This document shows, piece after piece, positions 1-9,260 of a stretch of 30,306 nt of DNA. The DNA comes from Protostelium mycophagum (taxonomy: Eukaryota > Evosea > Variosea > Protosteliida > Protosteliaceae), in NCBI GenBank assembly GCA_002081555.1, contig MZNV01002521.1, positions 1 to 30,306 on the forward strand. The letters are read 5' to 3'. Made by a program: the position numbers and the translations under genes. Position 1 is the first letter of the stretch, and each line of letters begins with the position of its first letter. The notes under the pieces were generated by a model. It made no database searches. It was given only the letters and a program-made list of their open reading frames with translations, and was not told the origin of the DNA.

Positions 1-332
1 GCGTTAACCGCTATTTCCACTGTTGACGACGCAACGCTTATAGGAATATCTAATTGACTAAGATACTCAGCCACTCGCTGCAGTTGTTTGTGTGTTGTCC
101 AGCAAACCATTGTTCTCTGTCAAGGGTTTGTGTTCAACAACTGCCTCTGGCAGTGATCATTGACAGTGATGAGGAGTACGAGATTGAGTCTATTGTGAAT
201 GTGCATAGACACCACAACAAACTACAATATCTCGTTAAGTGGGTTGGTTATCCAGTCAACGAACGTAACGATTGGAGTCCCTGGTTCAATATGCCACCAC
301 AGCCACAGAAGATCTCACAGCTATTGACTTGA
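1..332 (+). mobile_element. Chromodomain fragment of a chromovirus-like (Ty3/gypsy) retroelement
   Basis: The reading frame ending at 332 carries a chromodomain: EEYEIESIV, then LQYLVKWVGYP, then NDWSPW, which match the conserved beta strands and aromatic cage positions. A chromodomain placed at the very end of a reading frame, after a short acidic linker, is the usual arrangement at the integrase C-terminus of chromoviruses. The element is cut by the window edge on the left. I see no integrase core, LTR or primer site inside the window, so this is a fragment and its age cannot be judged. A host HP1-like protein or another chromodomain transposon is the alternative. Confidence 0.55.
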
Positions 333-577
333 AGAAGTGATTCTTTTTAAGAACTGACATTTACTGATGGCGTTAGGAAGTGTAAAAACTCGACAAATCG
401 GACAATAGAACATCAACATGATGATCAACAGTGGTGAACTGAATGTGCGCATAAATTTCAAAGTTTGGAAATCCCGCCAAACCTTATTCACGCAGATGCC
501 AGATATCCCGCCAGACCTTTTTTCGCGCTGATGCCAACAGAGAGAAATCCGTCAACCACAATCGCCGACAACCGACC
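333..577. promoter_or_regulatory. Non-coding stretch upstream of the secreted-protein gene with two E2F-like words
   Basis: No convincing gene. Two TCCCGCC words lie at about 472-480 (TTTGGCGGGAT on the minus strand) and 506-513, roughly 70-100 bp before the start codon at 578. They match the core of E2F/DP sites and are repeated at other promoters and introns in this window. Promoter function is inferred from position only. Confidence 0.35.
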
Positions 578-1090
578 ATGAGATCATCACCTGCTCTCTT
601 TTTCCTCCTTGTGATCGCTTCCGCAATCGCACAACTCAAGGGCTGCCCTGCTGAAGTAAGAGCCGTAACGGTCAATTGTTCTCCCAACAGAAAAGACCCT
701 TGTACACTGAGCTGCCCTTCCCAATGGTTCATCACCAACTTCCGTACCAACAGTGGTTCCTACATGCAGGCTGTCAACCAAACAAGTGCTCAGTGTCACT
801 TTTCCTACAGCAGAGGTATATGTTATGCAGATTGTGTTCAACTGTCTACCGTCCCAGCAACCTGTAACATCTACATTACTGGTCAGGTAAGGAGTAACAT
901 CCTTCATGTTTCGCTAAATGCTTTACAGGGTCTTCCAGAATGCACTCTCATTTGTCCTAGTGGCTGGTTCGCCACTAAAGCTACCACTTCGAGCCCTGAT
1001 TATGTCCAACAGATTGACATGTCCAGCTACCGTTGCCGTACTGATCTTACTACCCCCGTCAAGTGCTCGGCGACTTGCATTCAACCCTAA
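578..1090 (+). CDS. Small secreted protein with two Cys-rich repeats
   Basis: The product starts with a clear signal peptide (residues 1-19, hydrophobic LFFLLVIASAIAQ) and is predicted to be exported. The mature part is two copies of one domain of about 55-60 residues. Each copy reads C-T-L-x-C-P-S-x-W-F, then S-x-Y-x-Q, then S-x-x-C, and ends C-x-A-x-C-x-Q, so the cysteines probably form matching disulfides. A 42-nt stretch at 887-928 has perfect intron borders (GTAAGG...TTTACAG), is a multiple of three, and its removal makes the second copy align better with the first, so the mature protein is probably 156 rather than 170 aa. AATAAA follows at 1130-1135. I do not recognise the family; fungal-type Cys-rich surface proteins and small lectins are possible analogies. 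Confidence 0.75.
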   Translation: MRSSPALFFLLVIASAIAQLKGCPAEVRAVTVNCSPNRKDPCTLSCPSQWFITNFRTNSGSYMQAVNQTSAQCHFSYSRGICYADCVQLSTVPATCNIYITGQVRSNILHVSLNALQGLPECTLICPSGWFATKATTSSPDYVQQIDMSSYRCRTDLTTPVKCSATCIQP

Positions 1091-1731
1091 TCTTCCTCTT
1101 CACGATCGACCTCTTGTGTGCATGATGATAATAAAACTTTGGAGACTCTTTTGCCGTGCTGGGTTGTTGCAACGTCCGCCCCGGTGCCATGCGGAATCCC
1201 ACCAGGGCAGATCTGGTCCTTATATCCAACAACCCATAGCATGGTTTGTCTTCGTGTATGCATGCGCGTCCACCTGAGTTCGAAACGCTCTATCATGGCA
1301 TTAATGACATGACGAGATGGTGATGTCACATTCCGACGGGCTTGTCAGGTGCAAACGTTTTGTAATCGACATAAGCGCGAGAAGAGACTGCAGTATCTCC
1401 CTCTAATTGATTTATTGAGTGGTGTTTTGGTCAGAACAAAAGCATCAGCTCGCTATTTGAGGAATAAATTGTAAAAAAATTGTTATTGGGTTTTTAACCC
1501 TTTTTGTCTATTACCTGGCAGACACGCATTTGTACACCTCACCAGTTGCCATACAAGACACAGTAACATTAACGTGCTACTCACAGCAACAGAGCGGTAG
1601 TTACTGTACCACATTTTTGATTTTGAAAGTCTGTACAAATGTGTCCGCAGGGTAATATTAATATTATGCTTTGCAAACTAACATTGATTTCAAGAATAAA
1701 TTTAATAAATAAAGAAAGTCAACGTCTGTTT
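1091..1731. other. Intergenic, no gene seen
   Basis: Apart from the AATAAA at 1130-1135 serving the gene to the left, I see no gene, RNA or repeat here. It is the 3' flank of two convergent genes. Open frames in the stretch are short and lack protein-like composition. Confidence 0.6.
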
Positions 1732-2451
1732 TTATTTTTTCGAATCGTTTTCAGAATAAATTGATCTGAACTGTCGTACATCTGTTGCATCATTTTGGCT
1801 CCTCTTTGTGTCATACAGATCTGATCTGAAGATTTGAGCGGACTTTCGAAGATCGACATACCTCCTCAGAATGAGATTGTTCTCATTTTGTTGATCTCTG
1901 TTTAAAGTCCTGAGTTTCCTCATTTCATTGTAGGGGACGAAGAAGAGATCATTGAACAAGTTTATGGACGATAAGACGACAAACGTGTACATCCCACTAC
2001 GAACATTTCCTGATGAATTAATATCTGCACATCTAGTTGACATTAATCACCTCTGAATGAGGCTTGTAACACAGCAGTGACACCAGCTGCGCAGAGATTT
2101 GATACGATGAGTTGATCTGGGAGCTGTGTCTTAAAAAACGAATCAGCTATTGACCACACAGCGACAGCGTAGCCCCAGTTCATGGCGCTGGTCTTGGCTC
2201 TTGTGAAAGCCTGTTTCGTCAGGGTTGGAGATTGATTCACGGATCACCTCTATATTAGCTGAACGATATGCCTCAAAAGTTTCTCCAGAAGATCTTTTCC
2301 TTCTCAACAAAGGTTCTGATTTTCCAAAAAGCTGTGATGATGTCCATATCAAGGATGATATTCCTCCCACAAGAGCTGCCTGCCAAGGTAACCAAATTGT
2401 CCTCTTTAAATAATATCCTGCGGTCTCTGCGTCGACATGCTTGAGCTGCAT
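1732..2451 (-). CDS. Four-TM membrane protein, Tim17/22/23-like (possibly mitochondrial)
   Basis: Four exons join in phase: 2451-2248, 2210-2051, 2009-1862 and 1825-1732, separated by introns of 37, 41 and 36 nt, giving 201 aa. Four hydrophobic segments are visible: WQAALVGGISSLIW, GYAVAVWSIADSFF, LIVSNLCAAGVTAVL and FVVLSSINLFNDLFF, with a short N-terminus and a charged C-terminal tail of about 60 residues. The Gly/Ala-rich helices and the AAGVTAVLQASFRG turn resemble the Tim17/Tim22 superfamily and complex I assembly relatives such as TIMMDC1 or NDUFA11, but the match is by eye and weak. The UAA stop lies inside AATAAA. The start codon is 74 bp from the divergent LARP7-like gene, so the two probably share a promoter. 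Confidence 0.6.
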
Positions 2452-2525
2452 TTGATTTTCGTTGATTGTGATTTACGTTTTGGCGGGACTTTTTTTGATC
2501 AAATCATCAGATCACAATCATTAGA
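2452..2525. promoter_or_regulatory. 74-bp bidirectional promoter with symmetric inverted repeats and an E2F-like site
   Basis: The whole space between two divergent start codons. TGATTGTGAT at 2463-2472 is mirrored as ATCACAATCA at 2511-2520, so each gene sees the same 10-bp word close to its start. Between them lies TTTTGGCGGGACT (2478-2490), an E2F-like core. Shared regulation is inferred. Confidence 0.5.
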
Positions 2526-4458
2526 ATGGACATACCCACAAACCACCCTGCTGCGGCGATACGAGAACAAATAGAGTTCTATTTCAGTGACTCTAATTTG
2601 GTGAAAGACAGATGGATGACACAGAAGATAAATCAAGATCCAGAAGGATGTGAGATTCTTTGAAGTCAATTAAAACCAAACTCTTCACAGATGTAAGCAT
2701 AAACGAGATGGTCAACCTGTTCCATAAACTGAAGAGCCTTGCCACAGACGAGAGCCAAGTTAGAGACTGTATGCACGAATCTTCTCTGTTACAATTAAGC
2801 CCAGGAAGAACCAGGATCAAGAGAATGATCCCATTCAATGAAAAAGCCATCGCGACCTTTGATTCCAAGACCGTGTACACGGTGAGGTCATCCTGTATAG
2901 CACTGATTAAGCTCCATTAAACTGATTTCATGAAGGAGAATCTTCCAGCAGACTTTTCACATGATTCTCTCAAAGCCTTCTTCTCTTCTGTTGGTAAGAG
3001 TACATCGAACTATCTCGTCTCTGTCCAAAAAATCACCTTCAATAATATCAAAAATAAATAATAATAAATTCAGGCCCCGTGTCGTATGTCAGTATCCCAA
3101 AGTTTCCTGATAAATCACCTCGCGGCTTTGCGTTCATAGAATATGAAGACGAAGCTTCAGCACAGAGAGCGTACTCTACCCTGAACCTCTACAACGAGCA
3201 GAATCTTACGGCGCTTAGAGTTATGGCAAAGTAAGTTCACTGACCAATTTTATTCTGGATTGGATGAGCAGACTGACGATTGTAGATCTGATTGGTTGAA
3301 GTATAAGAAAGAATACAAAAATTTCATAAGAGAAGACCGCATAACAGCGAGAAGGCCACACAGAGACGCACACAACGAAAAGCGGGGCGGAAGAGCATCA
3401 CAAAACAAGGAGAAGCAAATTCTGAAAGAAAAAACTCCACAAAAGGAGAAAAAAATCCAGGACAAGAAAGTCAAGCCGACGATGGTGAGTTTTCGCCATT
3501 TCATTTTTTTTTTTCTGATTTTTTTATGATTTTTCAGATTTTATTTTATTATTATTATTTATTTTATTATTTTTGATATGATTTATTCGATTTTTTCTAA
3601 GATGATTCAGAATGATGAAAAAGTGGTCAGAATAGCAGGGTTAAAAGAGAATATCACAAAAGCGATCTTGAAGAGCACTTTAGAGGACAAATTTCCAATT
3701 CCTTATGTACATTTCAGAGGTGGAAATGTACAGGTGATCACCCGCAATCGGATTAATTTTTACACTTTATGTTTATAAATATATATAATTTTGTGGCGGT
3801 AACGAATTTTGATCCTTTAAAACTGCGGTAGTTACCGTAGAGAACCGCATTATGAAACCGCGAATCCGTTATGGATTTTTTTGGACTCATTTAGTTTTTT
3901 AACAAAAAGATTTGCTTGAAATAAATATTGGTGTCTTTTTGTCCCGTTACTAACCGTAATCACAACACGTTAATGACCGCGAACAATAATTCTGAAAAAA
4001 ACAGGCGGAAATCCACGTCAAATTGATTTCGGAAGCGGAAGAATTGATGAAAAATATTGAAAAATATAAACCTTCCCTGGGCGATTCCATCACAATGAGG
4101 GTCCTCAAAGGTAAATATTTCCCATTTTTTTATATTTTTTTCATATTTTTCTTTTTTTTGTTATATTTTTTTGCTATATTTTTTAATATTTTTTGTCATA
4201 TTTTTTAATATTTTAATATTTTTTGTCATATTTTTTTTCATATTTAATTATTTTTGAAAAAAATGAATTTATGCCTTTTTTCCGACTGTTGTAGATGAAG
4301 AAGAGATGATCTATTGGAACGACTTTAAAGGGAGGCTGTTTAAACATAAAGACAACGAGAAGATTCAGCCGAGAGGTGAACCAAAGAAGAAGAAGGTTAA
4401 AGAGGACGAGGAAACGACTGTCCAAAAACCCGCGAAGCACATCACTTTTGACGAATAA
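2526..4458 (+). CDS. LARP7: La-related protein 7 (LARP7/p65/Pof8-like), La motif + RRM + xRRM
   Basis: Eight exons (2526-2649, 2691-2881, 2936-2993, 3074-3230, 3286-3484, 3602-3733, 4005-4110, 4295-4458) join in phase to 376 aa. The La motif spans about residues 8-95 (REQIEFYFSDSNLVKDRWM, then EGYVSINEM). RRM1 follows at about 105-175 (YTENLPADF, RGFAFIEYED). A Lys-rich linker holds the DWLKYKKEY segment typical of LARP7. The C-terminal xRRM is about 250-350, with VRIAGLK, YVHFRGG and the LKDEEEMIYWNDFKGR helix. The family binds the 3' U-tails of Pol III RNAs and stabilises 7SK or telomerase RNA; in fungi and ciliates the orthologues are telomerase subunits. The 3602 acceptor could also be 3611 (same frame). 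The UAA stop overlaps AATAAA (4454-4459). The sixth intron is long (271 nt) and holds GCGGTAAC-type words. Confidence 0.93.
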
Positions 4459-4503
4459 AGATGTGGATGTTTTGGTACGAAGTGATCTCTCCGACTGATT
4501 CTG

Positions 4504-4694
4504 GGTAATGAGCGTGTTTGTTACCGCGAGCTCGCGGTAACATGACTTGGTTCTGTGCCATCTACAAATACATCTACAACAGGTCTAAAAATAGCTCATG
4601 TGGGAATAAGAATAGAGCGGAAAATCTTTTTGTGGATAACACAGGGTCAAGTCACTGTTACCGTGAGCTCGCGGTAACAAACACGCTCATTACC
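4504..4694. mobile_element. MITE-like element with 55-bp terminal inverted repeats
   Basis: Left arm 4504-4557 and right arm 4640-4694 are reverse complements with about four mismatches and a one-base indel, starting GGTAATGAGCGTG. Each arm contains a 22-bp palindrome (4520-4541 perfect; 4657-4678 with one mismatch). The 80-bp core has no coding capacity but carries the two words that recur in introns throughout the window, TCTACAAC (4573-4580) and CTAAAAATAG (about 4584-4593). Size, TIRs and lack of coding fit a non-autonomous DNA transposon. No clear target-site duplication is visible, so a large bidirectional terminator or cruciform is an alternative, given its place between two convergent 3' ends. 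Confidence 0.65.
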
Positions 4695-4744
4695 GTCGGG
4701 TATTTATTTCGTGCTTTGGAAAATGGTTTTGCACAAATTTGAAT

Positions 4745-6570
4745 TTATTGGTCCTTTTTCTTCAATTTTTCAAATCTCGCGGTCAAATCGTCGAAATCAG
4801 GAAACTCCGAAGCTCCGGTGTTCCCAGAACCACCAGCTCCACCGGGGGGACTGGGAAACTGGGGGGTGCTCGGGAATGTTGGGACTGATGGGAATTGGGG
4901 CATGCCGGCACTGGAGATTCTTTAAAATTCCAAACATTCAGATGACCACTCACCCTGTGGGGACAGAGGGGAAGTTTGGCGCAGCAGATCCTATTTTTAG
5001 CTCAAAACAAATGTATATGACATATGTCATATTATATATTTACCTTGAGAGTGTCCCTGTGTAGATGTATTGAACTGAGGGGCAGGGGGGAAGTTGGGCG
5101 TCGACGGAAAATTTCCGGGGGTGGGAGGGAAATTTGGAACAGGGGGGAAGTTGTTCCCAGGAGTAGGAGGGAAGCTATTCCCGGGGGCGGGAGGGAAGCT
5201 GTTTCCGGGGGCGGGAGGGAAGGTCGGTGCGGGGGGGAAGGAAGGGGTGGAGGGAAAAGTTGGGGCGGGAGGGAAGGAGGGAGCTCCCTGGTTCCCGCCA
5301 AAATTCGGCGCCTGGTAGGATCAGTCTCGTTGTAGATGGCCAGAAGTACAGAAAATTACCTGTGGGAAGGTGGGGTTGAATGTGGGGGCGGGGGGGAAGG
5401 AGGGTCTTCCTGTACAGTTTCAGATTTGTTGTACAACTAAAATACTTGCGGACCTTGTTGTTGGCCCCCAGGTGCGCTGGGGAATTGAGGGAAATTTCCA
5501 GGATTATTAGATGGGAATCCAGAAGCTCCTTTCTACAATTAGCTTCTATTTTTAACCCCAAAAAATAAAATAAATCCTGAAAATAGAATAAATTAAAAAG
5601 ACGAAAAATCATAGAAATTCCAAAAAAATTAAATAAAAATAAAACATTCAAATTTAAAAAATCTACCGTGAGAAGGATGCGCGCAGTGCTCATCAAAGCT
5701 CATCGGGTTGGTAGGCGGGTTGATCTCCGCCTTCCAGTCTATCCCGTATTGTTTCGCGATCTCGTTCAGGTACTGATAGATGAGGTAGTTCTCGGGGGGC
5801 TGGACGGACAACTTGTGGATGATGCGGGAGTTTACGCAGTTCTCATGGTTGCACATTGCCGAAGAGATGAAGTCTTTTCCGTACTTGATGGTGAAATGCT
5901 CGCGGACCTGATCATGATCAATGTTTTCTGTCATTCGGATATGGAAAACCGAAAGTTTGTACGGGTTATGCAATACGGTAGTACACCGTGATTTTCACGT
6001 TAAGTTACCGCAGTTTTACGGAAATCGCGGGAACGGAAAATCTGTCACGTCACAGCGGCGATGCGTTGATCATTAAGAATATGTAGATTGGGCAAGAAAA
6101 CGTTTGTGGATGTAGACTTACAGCAGATAATTCCTTCACTTCTACACGTGGTGCTGCGTATATGATGCTGCACACTGCCTCTCGGATATCATCCGGACAT
6201 TCTCTGCATCCGCTGAGTGACGTCCACATTTTTATGCATACCTTGAGATCTGGAGAATACCAAGTCGTTGCACCAGTTGTTCACAAAATAATTCCAAGAT
6301 GTCATATGCTTCTATCATGAAATCTTCGCGTATAATGGTCTCGACCTATTCACATTAGATGCGAAAGACGACGAACGATCAGCTCACTTTGATCCTGGCG
6401 CTCTCATCCTTTCCAGCTTTCAAAAGATCAGCAATTTCTTTCTTCTGATTCTTTATGCCATTGTCTTTCTTGTTCTTCTGTAATTTGAGTCGGGTGACTG
6501 CCAACTTGAGCTGAACTTTGCTGCAGCCATCAGATATTTTGCATATCACAGAAAAGACGTCACCAAGCAT
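4745..6570 (-). CDS. IST1: IST1 homologue (ESCRT-III-associated) with Pro-rich tail and MIT-interacting motif
   Basis: Nine exons (6570-6388, 6345-6242, 6203-6122, 5907-5667, 5528-5454, 5409-5360, 5311-5044, 4990-4954, 4919-4745) join in phase to 404 aa. The N-terminal IST1 domain is clear: VQLKLAVTRLKL, KEIADLLKAGKDESARIKVE, ECPDDIREAVCSIIYAAPR, and HFTIKYGKDF with RIIHKLSVQPP near residue 155. IST1 folds like ESCRT-III subunits and recruits Vps4 for membrane scission in endosome sorting and cytokinesis. A long linker of NFPPTPG-type repeats follows, and the C-terminus PDFDDLTARFEKLKKK is a textbook MIT-interacting motif, which supports the chosen frame through the repeats. The donor at 5453 (GTCCGC) is weak. 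One acceptor (4991) is CTAAAAATAG. The UAA stop lies in AATAAA. A start a little further in cannot be excluded. Confidence 0.93.
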
Positions 6571-6939
6571 TGGGATCGAACTGTTTCTCCCCCAAACCTA
6601 ATTTATTCGAGAGGTTAGATAACATGGGCATTTGACGTTGTGTGGTGCGCTTATCTACAAAGATGAAATAATGAACATGGTCGTCTCTTCGCGAATTCAG
6701 AGAAACAGAAGGCAATTTCAGTTAACTGACTTTGCACAAAAACGACATTTTTCAACCTTTTGCATGATGTGATCAGCTGAACAGAACCAAATGCCTCACT
6801 AAAATAAACAAAAATATATAAGAATCTGTACAACGAATATTTCTGTCGATGTCGCTGCTCAAGTCGACTTGGAGACCAGGAGACATGAGTGACGGTTCTG
6901 TCATTTTGAACGCGATCATTCTTTGTCGGCGGCGCATCT
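6571..6939. promoter_or_regulatory. Intergenic promoter region between divergent IST1 and Tos1-like genes
   Basis: 369 bp separate two divergent start codons. No gene or clear repeat is visible, and no E2F-like or CRE-like word. It presumably holds both promoters. Confidence 0.45.
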
Positions 6940-8702
6940 ATGACCACTAAAATGGCGAGGCTCTTCGCCATCTGTACCTTACTTGTCCTCTTCAAGATGT
7001 CATCTCTCGAGGCGGCTGTAATCTCTTCTCTCAAATATACTGGAGTGGGTGCGAGTGGAACCTACAACATGGTCACCAGAGCTGATCCAGGAGAATTTTC
7101 AACCTCAGGTTGCACTCTGTCTGCAGGTATGAAATGTGGAACGACTCCAGTTCAAATCAGCGGTCCTCTTTCCCCTTTTGATGATGAACTGTCGATGGTG
7201 AGAATGACAGTCCTCACGTTATGATTCTGATGATTATGCAGGTCTTTAGAGGTCCAATGAACATTTATAAATTGGGAGTCTATCAGCCTAATTCTGGCAA
7301 TGTTTGGTCTCAGGTATCTTTCATCACGAGTTCTCGTCTGATATCACAGGTATCTTATTGGGACAGCAGTATGTCAACACCAACCAACATGATCTTTTTG
7401 AACAATAAAGGCGGAGGTGTGAGTGGAACGTGGTCGATATGTCAAGGGGCCTCTCAGAGTCACTCTAATGGTGCATTTAATGGTACTGTCGCAACACCCA
7501 ACGCCCAAAAGTATGGGACTTGGCTACCTCCCGCTCAAGAGATCAATGTGATGACGTCATCCCAATGTACAGATTCCAACCCCTGCAAGGGGTTCAGTCG
7601 AGGGGTACGTCGTCTACAACGAGACGATGATGACCGAATCACAGGCTGCATATCATGGATGGGGCGGGTCTAAGATGTTTGTTGTGGAGTACGACATGCC
7701 GAATAATCCATCAAACGCTGCACAAAATGTCCCCGCCATCTGGATGCTAAACGCTCAGGTAGACCTTCATGAAATTTCATTGGAATTTCGTCCCATTTTC
7801 GGTTCAGGGAATCCTTGGCATTTGTGCCTTTTAGTAATTGTGGAAAAAATATTTCAATTTATTCTAAAAATAAAACCAGGTCTTGAGATCCGCTCAATAC
7901 GGATGTAATTGTAGAGGGATGGGGGGTAACGGTGGCTGTGGCGAACTTGACCGTAAATATTTCCATATTCTTTTTGGTTTTTATGCACATTTTATTGAAT
8001 TTTATGATATGAAAAATCAAACAATAATCTCACAGCACAGCCCGTTTTATCACAAAAAATGTATGATAATACCAGTGTTTTGAAAATACCAGTTGTAGAA
8101 GTGATTCCCGACCAAGATCCAACCCAAGCGATCAGCCAAATTTATTCCTATAAAACCTCGACCGGGACGGGTGTGAATTATTTCACCCGACCCTTCTCCA
8201 CATCCATCACTCTGACGATCACCTTTGACATGGACACCGATTCCATCACGTTAAGACAGGTGAGACCCCAGAGGTATCAAGGTCTGAAAGTCTATAGGTC
8301 TCGTCGTTCGGTTGGCAAAATAGTTTTACAAACACGGAGGTGAAGATGGATTGAAACCACTGTTTTGAAATTGTTCAGGTTTTGACTAGAACGTTACAAA
8401 CCGTCGACCAAAGTATAGCTGTGGGAACACCCTTCTACCCCACAATGGTTAACATCCCATCTACAACCAGCTCTACAACTGGATCTACACCTGCAGCTGG
8501 TTCTACAACTGGGTCTACACTAAACACAAACACAGCTACCAAGTCGTCGGCAGGAAACCAGAACTCCACAACAAAAAGTCCCACACTATCGACCATGAGA
8601 ACAAATAGCAACACATTCCTCATTCCGTCTTCTGAAGGGACCATCACCAGATCGTGCGGATGGCTCATCTTGGTCATCATTGCGCTTGGAATGCACATCT
8701 GA
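6940..8702 (+). CDS. Tos1-like (DUF2403/DUF2401) secreted, probably GPI-anchored cell-wall protein
   Basis: Seven exons (6940-7197, 7242-7313, 7350-7547, 7573-7758, 7880-7952, 8093-8259, 8379-8702) give about 425 aa. Residues 1-26 form a signal peptide; initiation at 6952 (MARLFAIC) is equally good. The core reads AAYHGWGGSKMFVVEYDMP, VPAIWMLNAQVLRSAQYG, then GGCGELDVVEV. This is the fungal Tos1/Yjl171c DUF2401 signature, whose acidic GELDxxE resembles the GH16 glucanase centre, so a role in beta-1,3-glucan remodelling is likely. A Ser/Thr-rich stalk of about 75 residues (repeated STTGST) precedes a hydrophobic C-terminus (SCGWLILVIIALGMHI) typical of GPI signals. The third intron (7548-7572) is only 25 nt; a 31-nt alternative (7567-7597) also restores the frame. 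The family is best known from fungi. Confidence 0.85.
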
Positions 8703-8758
8703 TACATGTATTATTAAAAGTTTTTCCTTTAGTGAGGATCGAGCGTTTACATCATCAA

Positions 8759-8828
8759 GGCTCCATAGTTTAGAGGTAAAATTCCTGCTTCGGGTGCAGG
8801 AGGCCCGGGTTCGAGTCCCGGTGGAGCC
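8759..8828 (+). tRNA. tRNA-Pro (anticodon CGG)
   Basis: All arms fold: acceptor GGCTCCA/TGGAGCC, anticodon stem CCTGC/GCAGG around TTCGGGT (anticodon CGG), variable loop AGGC, T stem CCGGG/CCCGG around TTCGAGT. The A box (TAGTTTAGAGG) and B box (GGTTCGAGTCC) of a Pol III promoter are intact, and CCA is not encoded. It has no intron. Confidence 0.97.
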
Positions 8829-8850
8829 CAGGGGCACCCCTGGAGTCACA

Positions 8851-8856
8851 TTTTTT
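8851..8856 (+). terminator. Pol III T-run terminator of the tRNA gene
   Basis: Six T residues 22 bp after the tRNA. Between them CCAGGGG/CCCCTGG (8828-8843) can pair as a tight hairpin in the 3' trailer. Confidence 0.75.
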
Positions 8857-9260
8857 GCCGTGTGGACTTTTATGTCTTTTTTGCTGTTTGGCTTTGCAGA
8901 ATGAAGCGTTTTTCGAGTTGGGTTGTGCGTTTCCAACACTTGATAATGTTTATTTATTTGTTGTTCTTTTTCTGAAAGAACGAAATTTCAATCTTGTAGA
9001 TTTACAACATCAACTTCCGATGGAAGAGGTTTTGGTAGGAACAAGGTGCGATATTGCTGATCTCTCCAAAATCGGTGGGAGATCCTTTTATAGAATAAAG
9101 GTGATCTCACACTTGATATTTCTGTCATATAAAAAGATGACCTCTACAATCACATGCAAATGAGACGTTTGAAATATACATTTATTTTCAAGTCCGAGCC
9201 ATTTCTGTCAGATGTTCCTTCGGACTGCTCTTTTCACATCGCCAATACTTTCTCGACTGT
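8857..9260. other. Non-coding flank between the tRNA and the cyclase 3' end
   Basis: An open plus-strand frame runs through most of it, but its translation is hydrophobic and unlike any protein I know, with no start context or intron signals. The stretch is probably the 3' UTR and flank of the minus-strand cyclase. I see no gene. Confidence 0.5.

Noticed and set aside
4111-4294. Possible second element in the last LARP7-like intron
   Set aside because: Only simple ATATTTTTT slippage; no ends or inverted repeats.
5024-5335. Gly-rich plus-strand open frames over the GGGGGCGGGAGGGAA repeats
   Set aside because: They are the antisense of the IST1 Pro-rich linker, whose minus-strand frame joins to a conserved MIT-interacting motif.
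8855-9163. Plus-strand gene after the tRNA
   Set aside because: No recognisable domain, no supporting splice pattern, and the composition is not protein-like.
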